Positions 1 to 6,597 of a stretch of 13,168 nt of DNA are shown in pieces. The stretch comes from Candidatus Moraniibacteriota bacterium (GTDB taxonomy: Bacteria; Patescibacteriota; Minisyncoccia; Moranbacterales; UBA9337), in the NCBI GenBank assembly GCA_003507475.1, contig DNVQ01000050.1:1-13168 (forward strand), given 5' to 3'. The position numbers and the translations under genes are program-made. Numbering within the stretch: position 1 is the first letter of the stretch; each line of letters begins with the position of its first letter. The notes under the pieces are model-generated. The model was not told where the DNA came from, made no database searches, and worked only from the letters and a program-made list of their open reading frames with translations.

Positions 1-48
1 GATAAGATAGAGTCCGTACTTTACGGCGACGTAAAGATAACATAATAG
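1..48 (+). ncRNA. 3' end of a group I intron in 23S rRNA (partial)
   Basis: The rRNA-like sequence starts abruptly at 49 with AGCGAAATTCC, which corresponds to E. coli 23S position 1932. The conserved helix-69 sequence that should precede it is absent. Instead there is AAGATAGAGTCC at 4-15, which resembles the conserved 3' strand of P7 in group I introns. A perfect 7-bp hairpin with a GCGA tetraloop follows (CTTTACG 19-25, CGTAAAG 30-36) and fits P9. The last base before the exon is G48, as expected for the terminal omega-G. The insertion point, between 1931 and 1932, is a known group I intron site in bacterial 23S genes, and such introns are frequent in CPR rRNA. The rest of the intron, including any homing endonuclease gene, lies before the window. 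Confidence 0.85.
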
Positions 49-1106
<1,058 letters not shown>

Positions 1107-1307
1107 TTTTTCATTTAAAAATTGTAGTGACAACTACTTTCGTCCGTTAAATATTGCGGGTGGGAGTGGTGTCATTACGAGTTAACAGTTAATAGTCATT
1201 TATATAATGATATTGGTTGTAAAATGAATTTGTTTTTTACACTACAAAATTTTTTAGAGCTTGTTTGAAAAATAACATTCTCATCTCAAAGCTAAACAAG
1301 ATTATAT
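1107..1307 (+). other. 23S-5S internal transcribed spacer, no tRNA
   Basis: This AT-rich spacer lies between the rRNA genes. I see no tRNA cloverleaf and no open reading frame of note. Its last 14 bases (1294-1307) form one arm of the long helix around 5S rRNA. The only GC-rich patch is near 1157-1175. Confidence 0.7.
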
Positions 1308-1437
1308 TGTCTTGGTGATTCTAGCGAAGGGGGTACACCTGATTCCATATCGAACTCAGCAGTTAAGCCCTTCAGCTCCGATGATACCTAATTTATTGGG
1401 GAAAGTAGGTCGTCGCCAAGACAATGTAATCTTGTTT
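1294..1437 (+). other. Extended 22-bp helix enclosing 5S rRNA
   Basis: AAACAAGATTATATTGTCTTGG (interrupted only by one G-T pair in RNA) at 1294-1315 pairs along its whole length with 1416-1437. It extends the 5S terminal helix by about 14 bp. A T-run (1434-1441) follows directly. It may be a precursor-processing stem of the RNase III type, a terminator, or both. Confidence 0.75.
1308..1424 (+). rRNA. rrf: 5S ribosomal RNA
   Basis: The 117-nt segment has the 5S layout. The terminal helix pairs TTGTCTTGG (1308-1316) with CCAAGACAA (1416-1424). Next come the loop A to B region GGTGATTCTAGCGAAGGGG, the conserved CCATATCGAACTCAGCAGTTAAGC block spanning roughly 1344-1368, and the helix IV/V part with GGGGAAAGTAGGTCGTCGCC. 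The exact ends are set by the terminal helix and may vary by 1-3 nt in the mature RNA. The gene follows 23S in the usual order and is co-transcribed with it. Confidence 0.97.
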
Positions 1438-1445
1438 TTTTATTT

Positions 1446-1480
1446 AAACCGTTCCTAGATGGGGCGGTTTTTTGTTTTTT
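1446..1480 (+). terminator. Rho-independent terminator of the rRNA operon
   Basis: A 10-bp stem pairs AAACCGTTCC (1446-1455) with GGGGCGGTTT (1461-1470), using two G-T pairs and a TAGAT loop. Two T-runs follow (1468-1473 and 1475-1480). It lies 22 bp after 5S and ends the rRNA transcript. Confidence 0.92.
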
Positions 1481-1493
1481 TAGTTTTACTCTA

Positions 1494-1706
1494 AATTATT
1501 GAATTATTAATCAAATATATATCAAATACAGTCCCACACTTTATGACTAAAATAAAAATAAATCAACTTGAGAGGAGCGTTAAGAAACTTTGTTACGTAG
1601 CGGATGCGGAGTCTGAAGTTTTAGCTACCGAGAGTTAGATTTATTTATTTTAGGAGTACGTGTGGCAGTTTTTTTGTAATCTTTTTTTGCTGTCAAAAAA
1701 AGTTAG
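1494..1706 (-). repeat. Large intergenic repeat, left copy (inverted relative to 5665-5865)
   Basis: The reverse complement of this stretch matches 5665-5865 nearly end to end. Shared landmarks read on the minus strand are a near-palindrome AACTTTTTTTGACAGC, then CTGCCACACGTACTCCT, TTTCTTAACGCTCC, and GTATTTGATAT with TTGATTAATAATT at the far end. It carries the uninterrupted junction that is filled by insertions in the copies at 3329-3512 and 12810-13168. No reading frame is evident. Confidence 0.9.
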
Positions 1707-1713
1707 TTAAAAA

Positions 1714-1762
1714 ATATGTAAGTAAATTTTTAATTGACTGTGAGATTTTTATGTGCTAAGGT
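1714..1762 (+). promoter_or_regulatory. Promoter of the 1920 gene with adjacent shared motif
   Basis: The candidate -35 is TTGACT (1734-1739) and the -10 is TAAGGT (1757-1762), separated by 17 bp, with an extended -10 TG at 1754-1755. The recurrent motif ATATGTAAGTAAATTTT (1714-1730) ends 3 bp before the -35. The start point would be near 1769, giving a leader of about 150 nt. Confidence 0.6.
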
Positions 1763-1779
1763 TTAAGGTCGACTTGAAT

Positions 1780-1883
1780 GGGTCAGGTTGATAAATGCGC
1801 GACAAGCGGCGTGACGATATATACTCTCGAGTGAAAATGCATTTTTTTTGCATGAGTACGCCAGGGTAAAAATCGCGTGATCC
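1780..1883 (+). promoter_or_regulatory. Structured 5' leader, candidate cis-regulatory RNA
   Basis: Several complementary segments nest in the right order: GGGTCA 1780-1785 with TGATCC 1878-1883, CGCGA 1798-1802 with TCGCG 1873-1877, GGCGT 1808-1812 with ACGCC 1858-1862, ACTC 1823-1826 with GAGT 1854-1857, and ATGCA 1837-1841 with TGCAT 1849-1853 around a T7 loop. The 3' strand is continuous, while the 5' strand carries bulges of about 10 nt. It lies between the promoter and the ribosome binding site of the next gene. No known riboswitch class is recognised. Confidence 0.4.
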
Positions 1884-1919
1884 AGTTTCGCGTAATTTCA
1901 AACAAGGAGAAGTGTTATC

Positions 1920-2891
1920 ATGGCACAATTAATCAGTTCGTTAAAAACCTATTTGATTGACTTTTTCAGAAGGAACTACAATTGGAAAGAATATCTGGTC
2001 AAGGCAGAAAGAAACTCACCCGTCGAACACAATTTTCGAGAGTGTCCAAATCCAGAATGTCAAAATCTTATTGCTAGCCTCGATCCGCATTGTCCAGAGC
2101 AAAAATGTTCCAAGTGTAAACAAATTCTTCATAGAGAGGGTAAATATGAAGACGGAAAAAGAACTTTTATTTTAAGGCGCCCGTTGAATGAAAAGCTTTT
2201 TGGAATTTCATTTATGGTGTTTATTGTGAGTCTCTTTCTTGGAATTATCATTTTTCGTATCGTTCCGATCCCAGATGGGTATATTAAGATTAAACCTGCT
2301 TTTATTACTCACTTGTGGTGCGCAGTGAACATAATCCTATTCTGTTCTGGATTTTTTTGTCTTATGTTGGGAGATTTGATTGGTGCTATTGCGCGTAAAT
2401 GGAAATCATTGGATTTTGCTGCTGGAATAACTATACTTCCTTTTGCTACCTTAGTTGGTGCTGCATTTGTTTTGGGAATATATGAAATTAAAGGATATAG
2501 TGCTGTGCCGTTTTGGGTCGATGTCCCTACGCAAGAAGAAGTATATAATCTGCAAAAGCAAGAAGTTGATCAGATGTCGCCAACCCCAGCGCGCTATGAT
2601 AAGGCAAAAGAATATTCTAGCAATCCTCAAATTAGCCTTGCAGAAGAATTCTTGCTTATCGCCGAGAATGATTTTCCAGGCTTGATGAAAAAATATGCCA
2701 TTAATATAAAAGCATTTAAGCGTGGATCTGATGAAGAAGCTCGGCTCTATAAGGCTTATTTATCGTATCTTAATTTTCTAAAGGCGATGGATTTGCATGC
2801 ATTCCAAAACCAATGCATCGCTGATCCATGGAATATGATTACTGCAGGATCGGCTAGCGCTTATCCTGAAATAGCTACTATTTGCAAGTAG
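1920..2891 (+). CDS. Zinc-ribbon membrane protein of unknown function
   Basis: I do not recognise the family of this 323-aa protein. The start is supported by AAGGAGA at 1904-1910, 9 nt before the ATG. The N-terminal part is cytoplasm-like and has a cysteine cluster at residues 42, 47, 58, 63 and 66 (CPNPEC and CSKC, with H57 nearby), fitting a zinc ribbon. Three hydrophobic segments follow at about 93-115, 128-152 and 166-188. The remaining 130 residues are soluble, helical and charged. The gene stands alone, with its own extended -10 promoter, a long structured leader and a strong terminator. It is the first of three envelope-type genes between the inverted repeats at 1494-1706 and 5665-5865. 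The ribbon-plus-membrane layout suggests a sensor or scaffold, but that is only inference. Confidence 0.85.
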   Translation: MAQLISSLKTYLIDFFRRNYNWKEYLVKAERNSPVEHNFRECPNPECQNLIASLDPHCPEQKCSKCKQILHREGKYEDGKRTFILRRPLNEKLFGISFMVFIVSLFLGIIIFRIVPIPDGYIKIKPAFITHLWCAVNIILFCSGFFCLMLGDLIGAIARKWKSLDFAAGITILPFATLVGAAFVLGIYEIKGYSAVPFWVDVPTQEEVYNLQKQEVDQMSPTPARYDKAKEYSSNPQISLAEEFLLIAENDFPGLMKKYAINIKAFKRGSDEEARLYKAYLSYLNFLKAMDLHAFQNQCIADPWNMITAGSASAYPEIATICK

Positions 2892-2921
2892 TCTGTCACC
2901 CCAGAGAAGTAAGAAGTACCG

Positions 2922-2958
2922 AGCAGGTAGTCTCATAACCGAGAACTACCTGCTTTTT
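2922..2958 (+). terminator. Rho-independent terminator after the 1920 gene
   Basis: AGCAGGTAGT (2922-2931) pairs perfectly with ACTACCTGCT (2945-2954), with an inner CTC/GAG stem and a T5 run (2954-2958). It lies 30 nt after the stop codon. It is part of a stretch of about 60 bp (from about 2905) that recurs almost identically at 5519-5578. Confidence 0.95.
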
Positions 2959-2974
2959 AATTTTCCTTATTACC

Positions 2975-2998
2975 CCCTCGCCCGTACTCGGGAGAGGG
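2975..2998. repeat. GC-rich hairpin
   Basis: CCCTCGCCCG (2975-2984) pairs with CGGGAGAGGG (2989-2998), one mismatch (G2980 with A2993), around a TACT loop. A second GGGGAGAGGG follows at 3001-3010. No T-run follows, so it looks like an intergenic repeat and not a terminator. Confidence 0.6.
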
Positions 2999-3085
2999 TT
3001 GGGGAGAGGGTTATAAATCAATTTTAAATCTCTTGTGTGTCATTCCGACTCGCCTCGCTAAAGCTTCAGGGTGAAGAGGGCTGGA

Positions 3086-3132
3086 TAAATTTATGTTTAC
3101 CCCGTTGAATAACTGGGGTACTCATAAATTTA
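3086..3132. repeat. Large palindrome
   Basis: TAAATTTATG (3086-3095) pairs with CATAAATTTA (3123-3132), and TACCCC (3098-3103) pairs with GGGGTA (3115-3120). It is preceded at 3050-3066 by CTCGCCTCGCTAAAGCTT, the reverse complement of part of the small insert at 12823-12870. This is one of several palindromes that fill the gene-free stretch 2959-3530. Confidence 0.7.
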
Positions 3133-3162
3133 GTAGTGGAGGAATCTGATTCAAATAATTAT

Positions 3163-3189
3163 GTCATCCTGAACTTGATTCAGAATCTC
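3163..3189. repeat. Short palindromic repeat, TCATCCTGAA family
   Basis: GTCATCCTGAAC, TTGATTCAGAATCTC: an imperfect copy of the palindromic unit also found at 5945-5969, 9005-9029 and 9357-9381. The arms TCCTGAA and TTCAGgA flank a short centre. Confidence 0.85.
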
Positions 3190-3212
3190 ATAAATATTTT
3201 TGTATATCTTTT

Positions 3213-3312
3213 GATCCCACATAAGTAAATTTCTAACGCTCCTTGCGTCGCTAAGAAATTTTACTTTCTGGCCCGCCTGCAATGCAAGCAAAGCTTTGCG
3301 GGCAGGGATGAC
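3213..3312. repeat. 65-bp palindromic repeat with a 35-bp insertion
   Basis: The repeat runs from GATCCCACATAAG to GGATGAC, with arms TAAATTTCTAA and TAAGAAATTTTA. Three other copies (8861-8925, 9490-9554, 12987-13051) are exactly 65 bp. This one is 100 bp because 3272-3306 holds an extra 35-bp palindrome. The uninterrupted junction CTGGGATGAC can be read at 13042-13051. The inserted piece begins CCCGCCTGC and ends GCGGGCAGG. The palindrome TGACACC/GGTGTCA (3310-3329) follows directly. Confidence 0.85.
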
Positions 3313-3350
3313 ACCTCGCTCGGTGTCAGTTTCTTAACGCTCCCTCTCGA

Positions 3351-3450
3351 CCTGCCCGCCAATGCCCAATGAGCTAATACTAAGAAATAAACCGATATTG
3401 TATTAATTTTATTTAATAAAATATTAGTTAATAATGGCAAGGCAGGCGGG
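3351..3450. repeat. 100-bp inverted-repeat element inserted in the large repeat
   Basis: The ends are CCTGCCCGCC (left) and GGCAGGCGGG (right). Internal pairs are TGCC/GGCA and CTAATA/TATTAG. It interrupts the large repeat exactly between CTCTCGA and GTTGATTTA, and that junction is intact at 5791-5806. A second copy begins at 13090 and runs off the window, matching over 79 bp with one visible difference. It is non-coding and has no obvious target duplication. Confidence 0.88.
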
Positions 3451-3512
3451 GTTGATTTATGTCATCTTAGCTATAAGGTGTGGACAATGTATTTGATATG
3501 TATCTGATTAAT
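3451..3512 (+). repeat. Right part of the large repeat, middle copy
   Basis: GTTGATTTA through GTATTTGATATG and GATTAATAATTTAATT matches 5798-5865. With the piece at 3329-3350 (GTTTCTTAACGCTCCCTC) it forms a partial third copy of the large repeat, split by the 100-bp element. The left half is replaced by other palindromes. Confidence 0.85.
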
Positions 3513-3531
3513 AATTTAATTCTCCAAATCA

Positions 3532-3589
3532 TTTACGTAAATATGTAAGTAAATTTTTGCTTGACAATTTATGATTTTTCTGTTATGTT
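3532..3589 (+). promoter_or_regulatory. Shared motif and promoter of the 3649-5519 operon
   Basis: The recurrent motif ACGTAAATATGTAAGTAAAT lies within 3532-3558, with the inner palindrome TTTACGTAAA. The -35 TTGACA (3561-3566) follows after 2 bp. The -10 is TATGTT (3584-3589), at 17-bp spacing, with an extended TG at 3581-3582. This is a strong consensus-like promoter whose start would lie near 3596. Confidence 0.7.
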
Positions 3590-3648
3590 AGCAAGTCCGA
3601 GTTTTTTGACAAATTAATATAAATTTAAACCTAAAAGGAGGCCGGAAT

Positions 3649-4806
3649 ATGAAAAAAGCAGAGCGCTTTATTTCAAAATATTCCTGGCTTCTGAAGCTGG
3701 GAATATGTATTGCGCTCGCTCTGTGGGCGACGCAATTTGGAAGTTACGGAAAAGAACTCTATTTTGAATCTGAGAGTAATTTACCATCCATAGAAGTGCA
3801 GCGTCATGTAGCTCAAGAGATGGAACTCTTCGTTGAAGATCTCATCGTTAAGGCAAAAGCTAAAGGAGAGGATTATGGTTCTAAGGATTATTTTAATGAC
3901 CTTAGATCTATAGATAAAATAAAATCTGATATCAATAAGAGATATTCTTGCAATCTTGATTATTCTCCTTTGGCAATAAATAATCTACTCGGTTTGTCTT
4001 TAGCAAATGCTGAAGAAAAGAATCAAAATTTTGCCCCAATTCATTTGGACGGCGAGGCAGAAAAATATCGGGAAAAACTTGAAAGAAAACAGGCGGATGA
4101 GTTTTATGCGATGAGTCCGGAGGATAGAAAACAAGAAATGACTTCCATTTCCTCAGATGTAAAAAGCTGGCTCACTACTCTCTACGCTAGAGGTACGCTT
4201 TTGGCTTGGGCATTATTTTTGCTCATGATGAGAGATCGAAAAGGAATACTTGTCACAATTTTGAGTGACAAAAAGAAATTCTTTTTGGCGCTTTTACTCT
4301 GGCCGCTTTTTATCTGGAAATATCCTGCAAACGTTGTTCGGGAAATCGTTGTTGAAGCAGAACTCAGAAGGATTGGAAATTTTTTCCGTAAGCTTACCGC
4401 CGAGGAAAAAAAGCTGATCCAAAGAGTTTCTGGGAGCAAAGGTTTTCTGCGATGGATAAGAGAGTTTCATCTTGAAAATGTCCATCTGTTTGAAAGATCT
4501 CTGGCGATAGGATTGTTTGCTGTAATAGTAGTCAATTTTATATATGCCGGAGAAAGCCAATCTCATGAAGTTGACTTAAGTAGGGATGGACCAAATATCC
4601 AGTCTGAATTTTCTCTAGAAAAAGCTGATCACTCAAGTCTTGAATTAAAACTTCTGGATAACAGTGTAAGTTACGTCGCTTTTGTAGAGGAGAAGTTTAA
4701 AGCTGTTTTTCGTAGTATTGTTGTTGTTTCGATTATAATCTTTGAGGAGAAAATGTTTTATCAAAAGCTCCTCATTGAAAACATTGAGCATATTCCCATT
4801 TGCTGA
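3649..4806 (+). CDS. Multi-pass membrane protein of unknown function
   Basis: This 385-aa protein has no recognised family. The start is well supported by AAAGGAGG at 3634-3641. It begins with a basic stretch and a hydrophobic segment (about 13-30, signal anchor or signal peptide). A mainly polar domain (31-175) of charged helical sequence comes next and would lie outside the cell if residues 13-30 are an N-terminal anchor. Hydrophobic segments follow at about 182-194, 208-224, 283-300 and 352-364. Between the third and fourth lies a basic loop (225-280). The last segment is followed by a short charged tail. It is the first gene of a two-gene operon with the exported protein at 4866 (59-nt gap, shared terminator at 5538). 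The pairing suggests a joint envelope role. No catalytic motif was seen. Confidence 0.82.
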   Translation: MKKAERFISKYSWLLKLGICIALALWATQFGSYGKELYFESESNLPSIEVQRHVAQEMELFVEDLIVKAKAKGEDYGSKDYFNDLRSIDKIKSDINKRYSCNLDYSPLAINNLLGLSLANAEEKNQNFAPIHLDGEAEKYREKLERKQADEFYAMSPEDRKQEMTSISSDVKSWLTTLYARGTLLAWALFLLMMRDRKGILVTILSDKKKFFLALLLWPLFIWKYPANVVREIVVEAELRRIGNFFRKLTAEEKKLIQRVSGSKGFLRWIREFHLENVHLFERSLAIGLFAVIVVNFIYAGESQSHEVDLSRDGPNIQSEFSLEKADHSSLELKLLDNSVSYVAFVEEKFKAVFRSIVVVSIIIFEEKMFYQKLLIENIEHIPIC

Positions 4807-4865
4807 TTTTATTAACCTCGGTAACTAACAGAGTTAATATAAATCAAGCAAAAGGAGATATTGCT

Positions 4866-5519
4866 ATGTTGAAATCAAATTCTTGTGTAATCGTTCTCGT
4901 GTTCGTCGCCTCCTTGTTTTTTGGAATAACCCTCGTTAACGCAGAAGACAAGTCTAGTGGCTATGTCATTATGCAAACTGATGCGGTTACCCCAGTTTCT
5001 GGAAAAACCTTCCTTACTCAAGATGTAAATCTATATTTCACTGATGGAGGGAAGTTGGGGACAGGGATAGACACAACGTTTAACGAAAACGGATATCGCA
5101 AGATGAAACCCTTTGCTACATGGAGGACTGATAATAATCTGACCCTTATCGGCGGATTCTCTGCTGATAGTTCAGACGCTCATCATGTTTTCGGTGGGTT
5201 CAATTACTTCAGGCTTTTTGGCAAAAGTAATAGTATCTTTGTTTCCCCAAATTTTTATTTCAGCTTAGAAGAAAAGTCATCAAACTTTTTTGATTTCTTT
5301 GCTGAGGTGAAGCATGATTTGGGAAATGATTTCGCCCTGGCTCTTGAAGTCGTTTATGATTATTGGCCGGAAAGCGAAACTAGTTGGGGCCTTGTCGGAC
5401 CGGTTTTCCATTACAAGCTTACCAAAAATCTCGATGTGTATACTCGAGTTTCCGGTGAAACTGATTTGAATGAGTGGACCGCTTTCGGTTTGAGAGCTGG
5501 CCTCAGTTGGTCGTTCTAG
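4866..5519 (+). CDS. Exported beta-strand-rich protein, outer-membrane-barrel-like
   Basis: The start chosen is the ATG at 4866, preceded by AAAGGAGA (4851-4858) and opening a clear signal peptide (residues 1-26, K3, hydrophobic 8-23, VNA cleavage site). An upstream in-frame start at 4800 would add 22 residues, lacks a ribosome site and overlaps the previous stop. The mature part (about 191 aa) is made of short alternating polar/hydrophobic strands with aromatic girdle-like residues (NLTLIGGF, HVFGGFNYF, DFFAEVKHDL, WGLVGPVFHYKL, TAFGLRAGLSW). It ends in phenylalanine, as many outer-membrane beta-barrels do. If the host is a CPR bacterium, which are thought to lack a classical outer membrane, this is unexpected. 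The product could instead be a secreted or cell-surface beta protein. No named family is claimed. Confidence 0.8.
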   Translation: MLKSNSCVIVLVFVASLFFGITLVNAEDKSSGYVIMQTDAVTPVSGKTFLTQDVNLYFTDGGKLGTGIDTTFNENGYRKMKPFATWRTDNNLTLIGGFSADSSDAHHVFGGFNYFRLFGKSNSIFVSPNFYFSLEEKSSNFFDFFAEVKHDLGNDFALALEVVYDYWPESETSWGLVGPVFHYKLTKNLDVYTRVSGETDLNEWTAFGLRAGLSWSF

Positions 5520-5537
5520 GGAAGTAAGAAGTACCGA

Positions 5538-5573
5538 GCAGGTAGTCTCATAATTGAGAACTACCTGCTTTTT
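5538..5573 (+). terminator. Rho-independent terminator after the 4866 gene
   Basis: AGCAGGTAGT (5538-5547) pairs with ACTACCTGCT (5560-5569), with an inner CTC/GAG pair and a T5 run. It is nearly identical to the terminator at 2922-2958; the only differences seen are CC to TT in the apical loop. Confidence 0.95.
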
Positions 5574-5664
5574 AATTTTCTTCTTTACCCTCCCTTCTTT
5601 GTATTCAAATGGGGAGATGTCGACAGACAGAAAGGGTTAGTAATTAATTTTTATTTTTTTCACT

Positions 5665-5865
5665 AACTTTTTGACAGCAAAAAGTTACAAAAACTGCCAC
5701 ACGTACTCCTAAAATAAATAAATCTAACTCTCGTTCCGCTAAAACTTCAGACTCCGCCTCCGGCTACGTAACAAAGTTTCTTAACGCTCCCTCTCGAGTT
5801 GATTTATTTTATTTTAGTCGTAAGGTGCGGAACCTGTATTTGATATGCATTTGATTAATAATTTA
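5665..5865 (+). repeat. Large intergenic repeat, right copy (uninterrupted)
   Basis: This is the reference empty-site copy. In order it carries AACTTTTTGACAG and CAAAAAGTTAC (a palindrome), CTGCCACACGTACTCC, an AACTTCAGACTCCGCC middle, TTTCTTAACGCTCCCTCTCGA, GTTGATTTA, GTATTTGATATGC and GATTAATAATTTAATT. It matches 1494-1706 in inverted orientation. It also matches parts of 3329-3512 and 12810-13089, which carry insertions at points that are intact here. Confidence 0.9.
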
Positions 5866-5878
5866 ATTTTATAAACCA

Positions 5879-5905
5879 TTTACGTAAATATGTAAGTAAA
5901 TTTTT
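5879..5905 (+). promoter_or_regulatory. Shared motif copy without an obvious promoter
   Basis: This 27-bp stretch is the same as the one at 3532-3558, including the ACGTAAATATGTAAGTAAAT core. Unlike there, no TTGACA follows; the next 40 bp are AT-rich. The flanking sequence also matches 3466-3531, so the copy may have travelled with the repeat. Confidence 0.6.
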
Positions 5906-5944
5906 GTATAAATATAAACTAAAATTATAATAAATATAGGAATA

Positions 5945-5969
5945 GATCCTGAATCAAGTTCAGGATGAC
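5945..5969. repeat. Short palindromic repeat, TCATCCTGAA family
   Basis: GATCCTGAATCAAG, TTCAGGATGAC: arms ATCCTGAA and TTCAGGAT pair perfectly. It has the same unit as 9005-9029 and 9357-9381. Confidence 0.9.
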
Positions 5970-6006
5970 AAGTTGTGAGTTGAGTAAAATTGGAGAAGAT
6001 ACTTCA

Positions 6007-6077
6007 TGTTAATAGATTTTATATTGAAAATTGTATAGACAAACATATTATGTTATTGGATTTTATATTAAAAACTG
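6007..6077. repeat. Two direct 27-bp repeats
   Basis: 6007-6033 and 6051-6077 are imperfect direct copies (TGTTAATAGATTTTATATTG versus TGTTATTGGATTTTATATTA at their starts), offset by 44 bp. They are AT-rich and have no coding potential. Confidence 0.6.
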
Positions 6078-6080
6078 CAT

Positions 6081-6127
6081 TAGCGAGCATGTCATGCTGA
6101 ACTCGTTTCAGCATCTCCAATGAAATC
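6081..6127. repeat. Palindromic repeat, GTCATGCTGAA family
   Basis: TAGCGAGCATGTCATGCTGA, then TTTCAGCATCTCCAATGAAATC. The arms ATGCTGAA and TTCAGCAT pair. The unit recurs at 9579-9624 and, interrupted, at 8971-9049. Confidence 0.85.
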
Positions 6128-6139
6128 TTTTTCAATTTT

Positions 6140-6190
6140 TTGACAAAAAATTCATTTAATAATACAATTCAAATCCAGGTGTGGAAAGTT
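6140..6190 (+). promoter_or_regulatory. Promoter and leader of the 53-aa gene
   Basis: -35 TTGACA (6140-6145), 17-bp spacer, -10 TACAAT (6163-6168), then GTGGAAAGTT (6181-6190) in the leader. The same boxes, spacing and leader decamer recur at 6500-6551, so these are related promoter modules. The recurrent TATGTAAG motif is absent here. Confidence 0.75.
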
Positions 6191-6234
6191 GTTTATGAGT
6201 CATGATGATTTTTAAGATACCTTAAGGAGCGTAT

Positions 6235-6396
6235 ATGAAGAGAAAAAGGATGGGTCAAGAAGCTATGGATAGTGACAAAAGGAAGGCTTTTATGACGTTT
6301 AGCTTACTTGCCGCAGTCGCTATTTTTATAATTTTCTATCACAAAGATATTAAAAATATCTGGGAGGTGATAAGATATAACACCAGCATTTGGTAA
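6235..6396 (+). CDS. Small single-span membrane protein (53 aa)
   Basis: This short gene has strong support: AAGGAG (6224-6229) 5 nt before the ATG, a near-consensus promoter at 6140-6168, and a terminator at 6440. The protein has a basic N-terminus (MKRKRMGQEAMDSDKRK), one hydrophobic segment at about 19-35 (with LLAAVAIFIIF), and a short amphipathic tail ending in tryptophan. The positive charge before the span favours an N-in orientation. I know no matching family. Size and isolation would fit a regulatory small membrane protein or a type I toxin-like peptide. No antisense RNA or partner was identified, so no function is assigned. Confidence 0.75.
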   Translation: MKRKRMGQEAMDSDKRKAFMTFSLLAAVAIFIIFYHKDIKNIWEVIRYNTSIW

Positions 6397-6439
6397 TGAA
6401 AAATCATTACGATTCAAGAAGTTTCAAAAAGAGGTTAAG

Positions 6440-6471
6440 TCCAGGACTGGCAAGGCTAGTTCTGGATTTTT
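6440..6471 (+). terminator. Rho-independent terminator after the 53-aa gene
   Basis: TCCAGGACT (6440-6448) pairs with AGTTCTGGA (6458-6466), with one G-T pair and a 9-nt loop. A T5 run (6467-6471) follows. Confidence 0.85.
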
Positions 6472-6474
6472 AAA

Positions 6475-6551
6475 TTTACGTATATATGTAGGTAAATTTT
6501 TGACAAAATACTTATTTATCAATACAATTAAGAATTCGGATGTGGAAAGTT
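6475..6551 (+). promoter_or_regulatory. Shared motif, promoter and leader of the kinase-dapB operon
   Basis: A variant of the recurrent motif (TTTACGTATATATGTAGG, from 6475) runs straight into the -35 TTGACA (6500-6505). A 17-bp spacer and the -10 TACAAT (6523-6528) follow, then leader decamer GTGGAAAGTT (6542-6551). Boxes and leader match the promoter at 6140-6190. Confidence 0.8.
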
Positions 6552-6597
6552 ATTTGCGAACTTAAATGGTTATTAATCATTCTCTGGAGGCACTCTA

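Noticed and set aside
1107..1293. Possible tRNA in the 23S-5S spacer
   Set aside because: No acceptor or T-arm pairing and no GTTCGA-like T-loop could be found.
4800..4865. Upstream in-frame extension of the exported protein
   Set aside because: It lacks a ribosome site, overlaps the preceding stop, and would bury the signal peptide; ATG 4866 has a good ribosome site.
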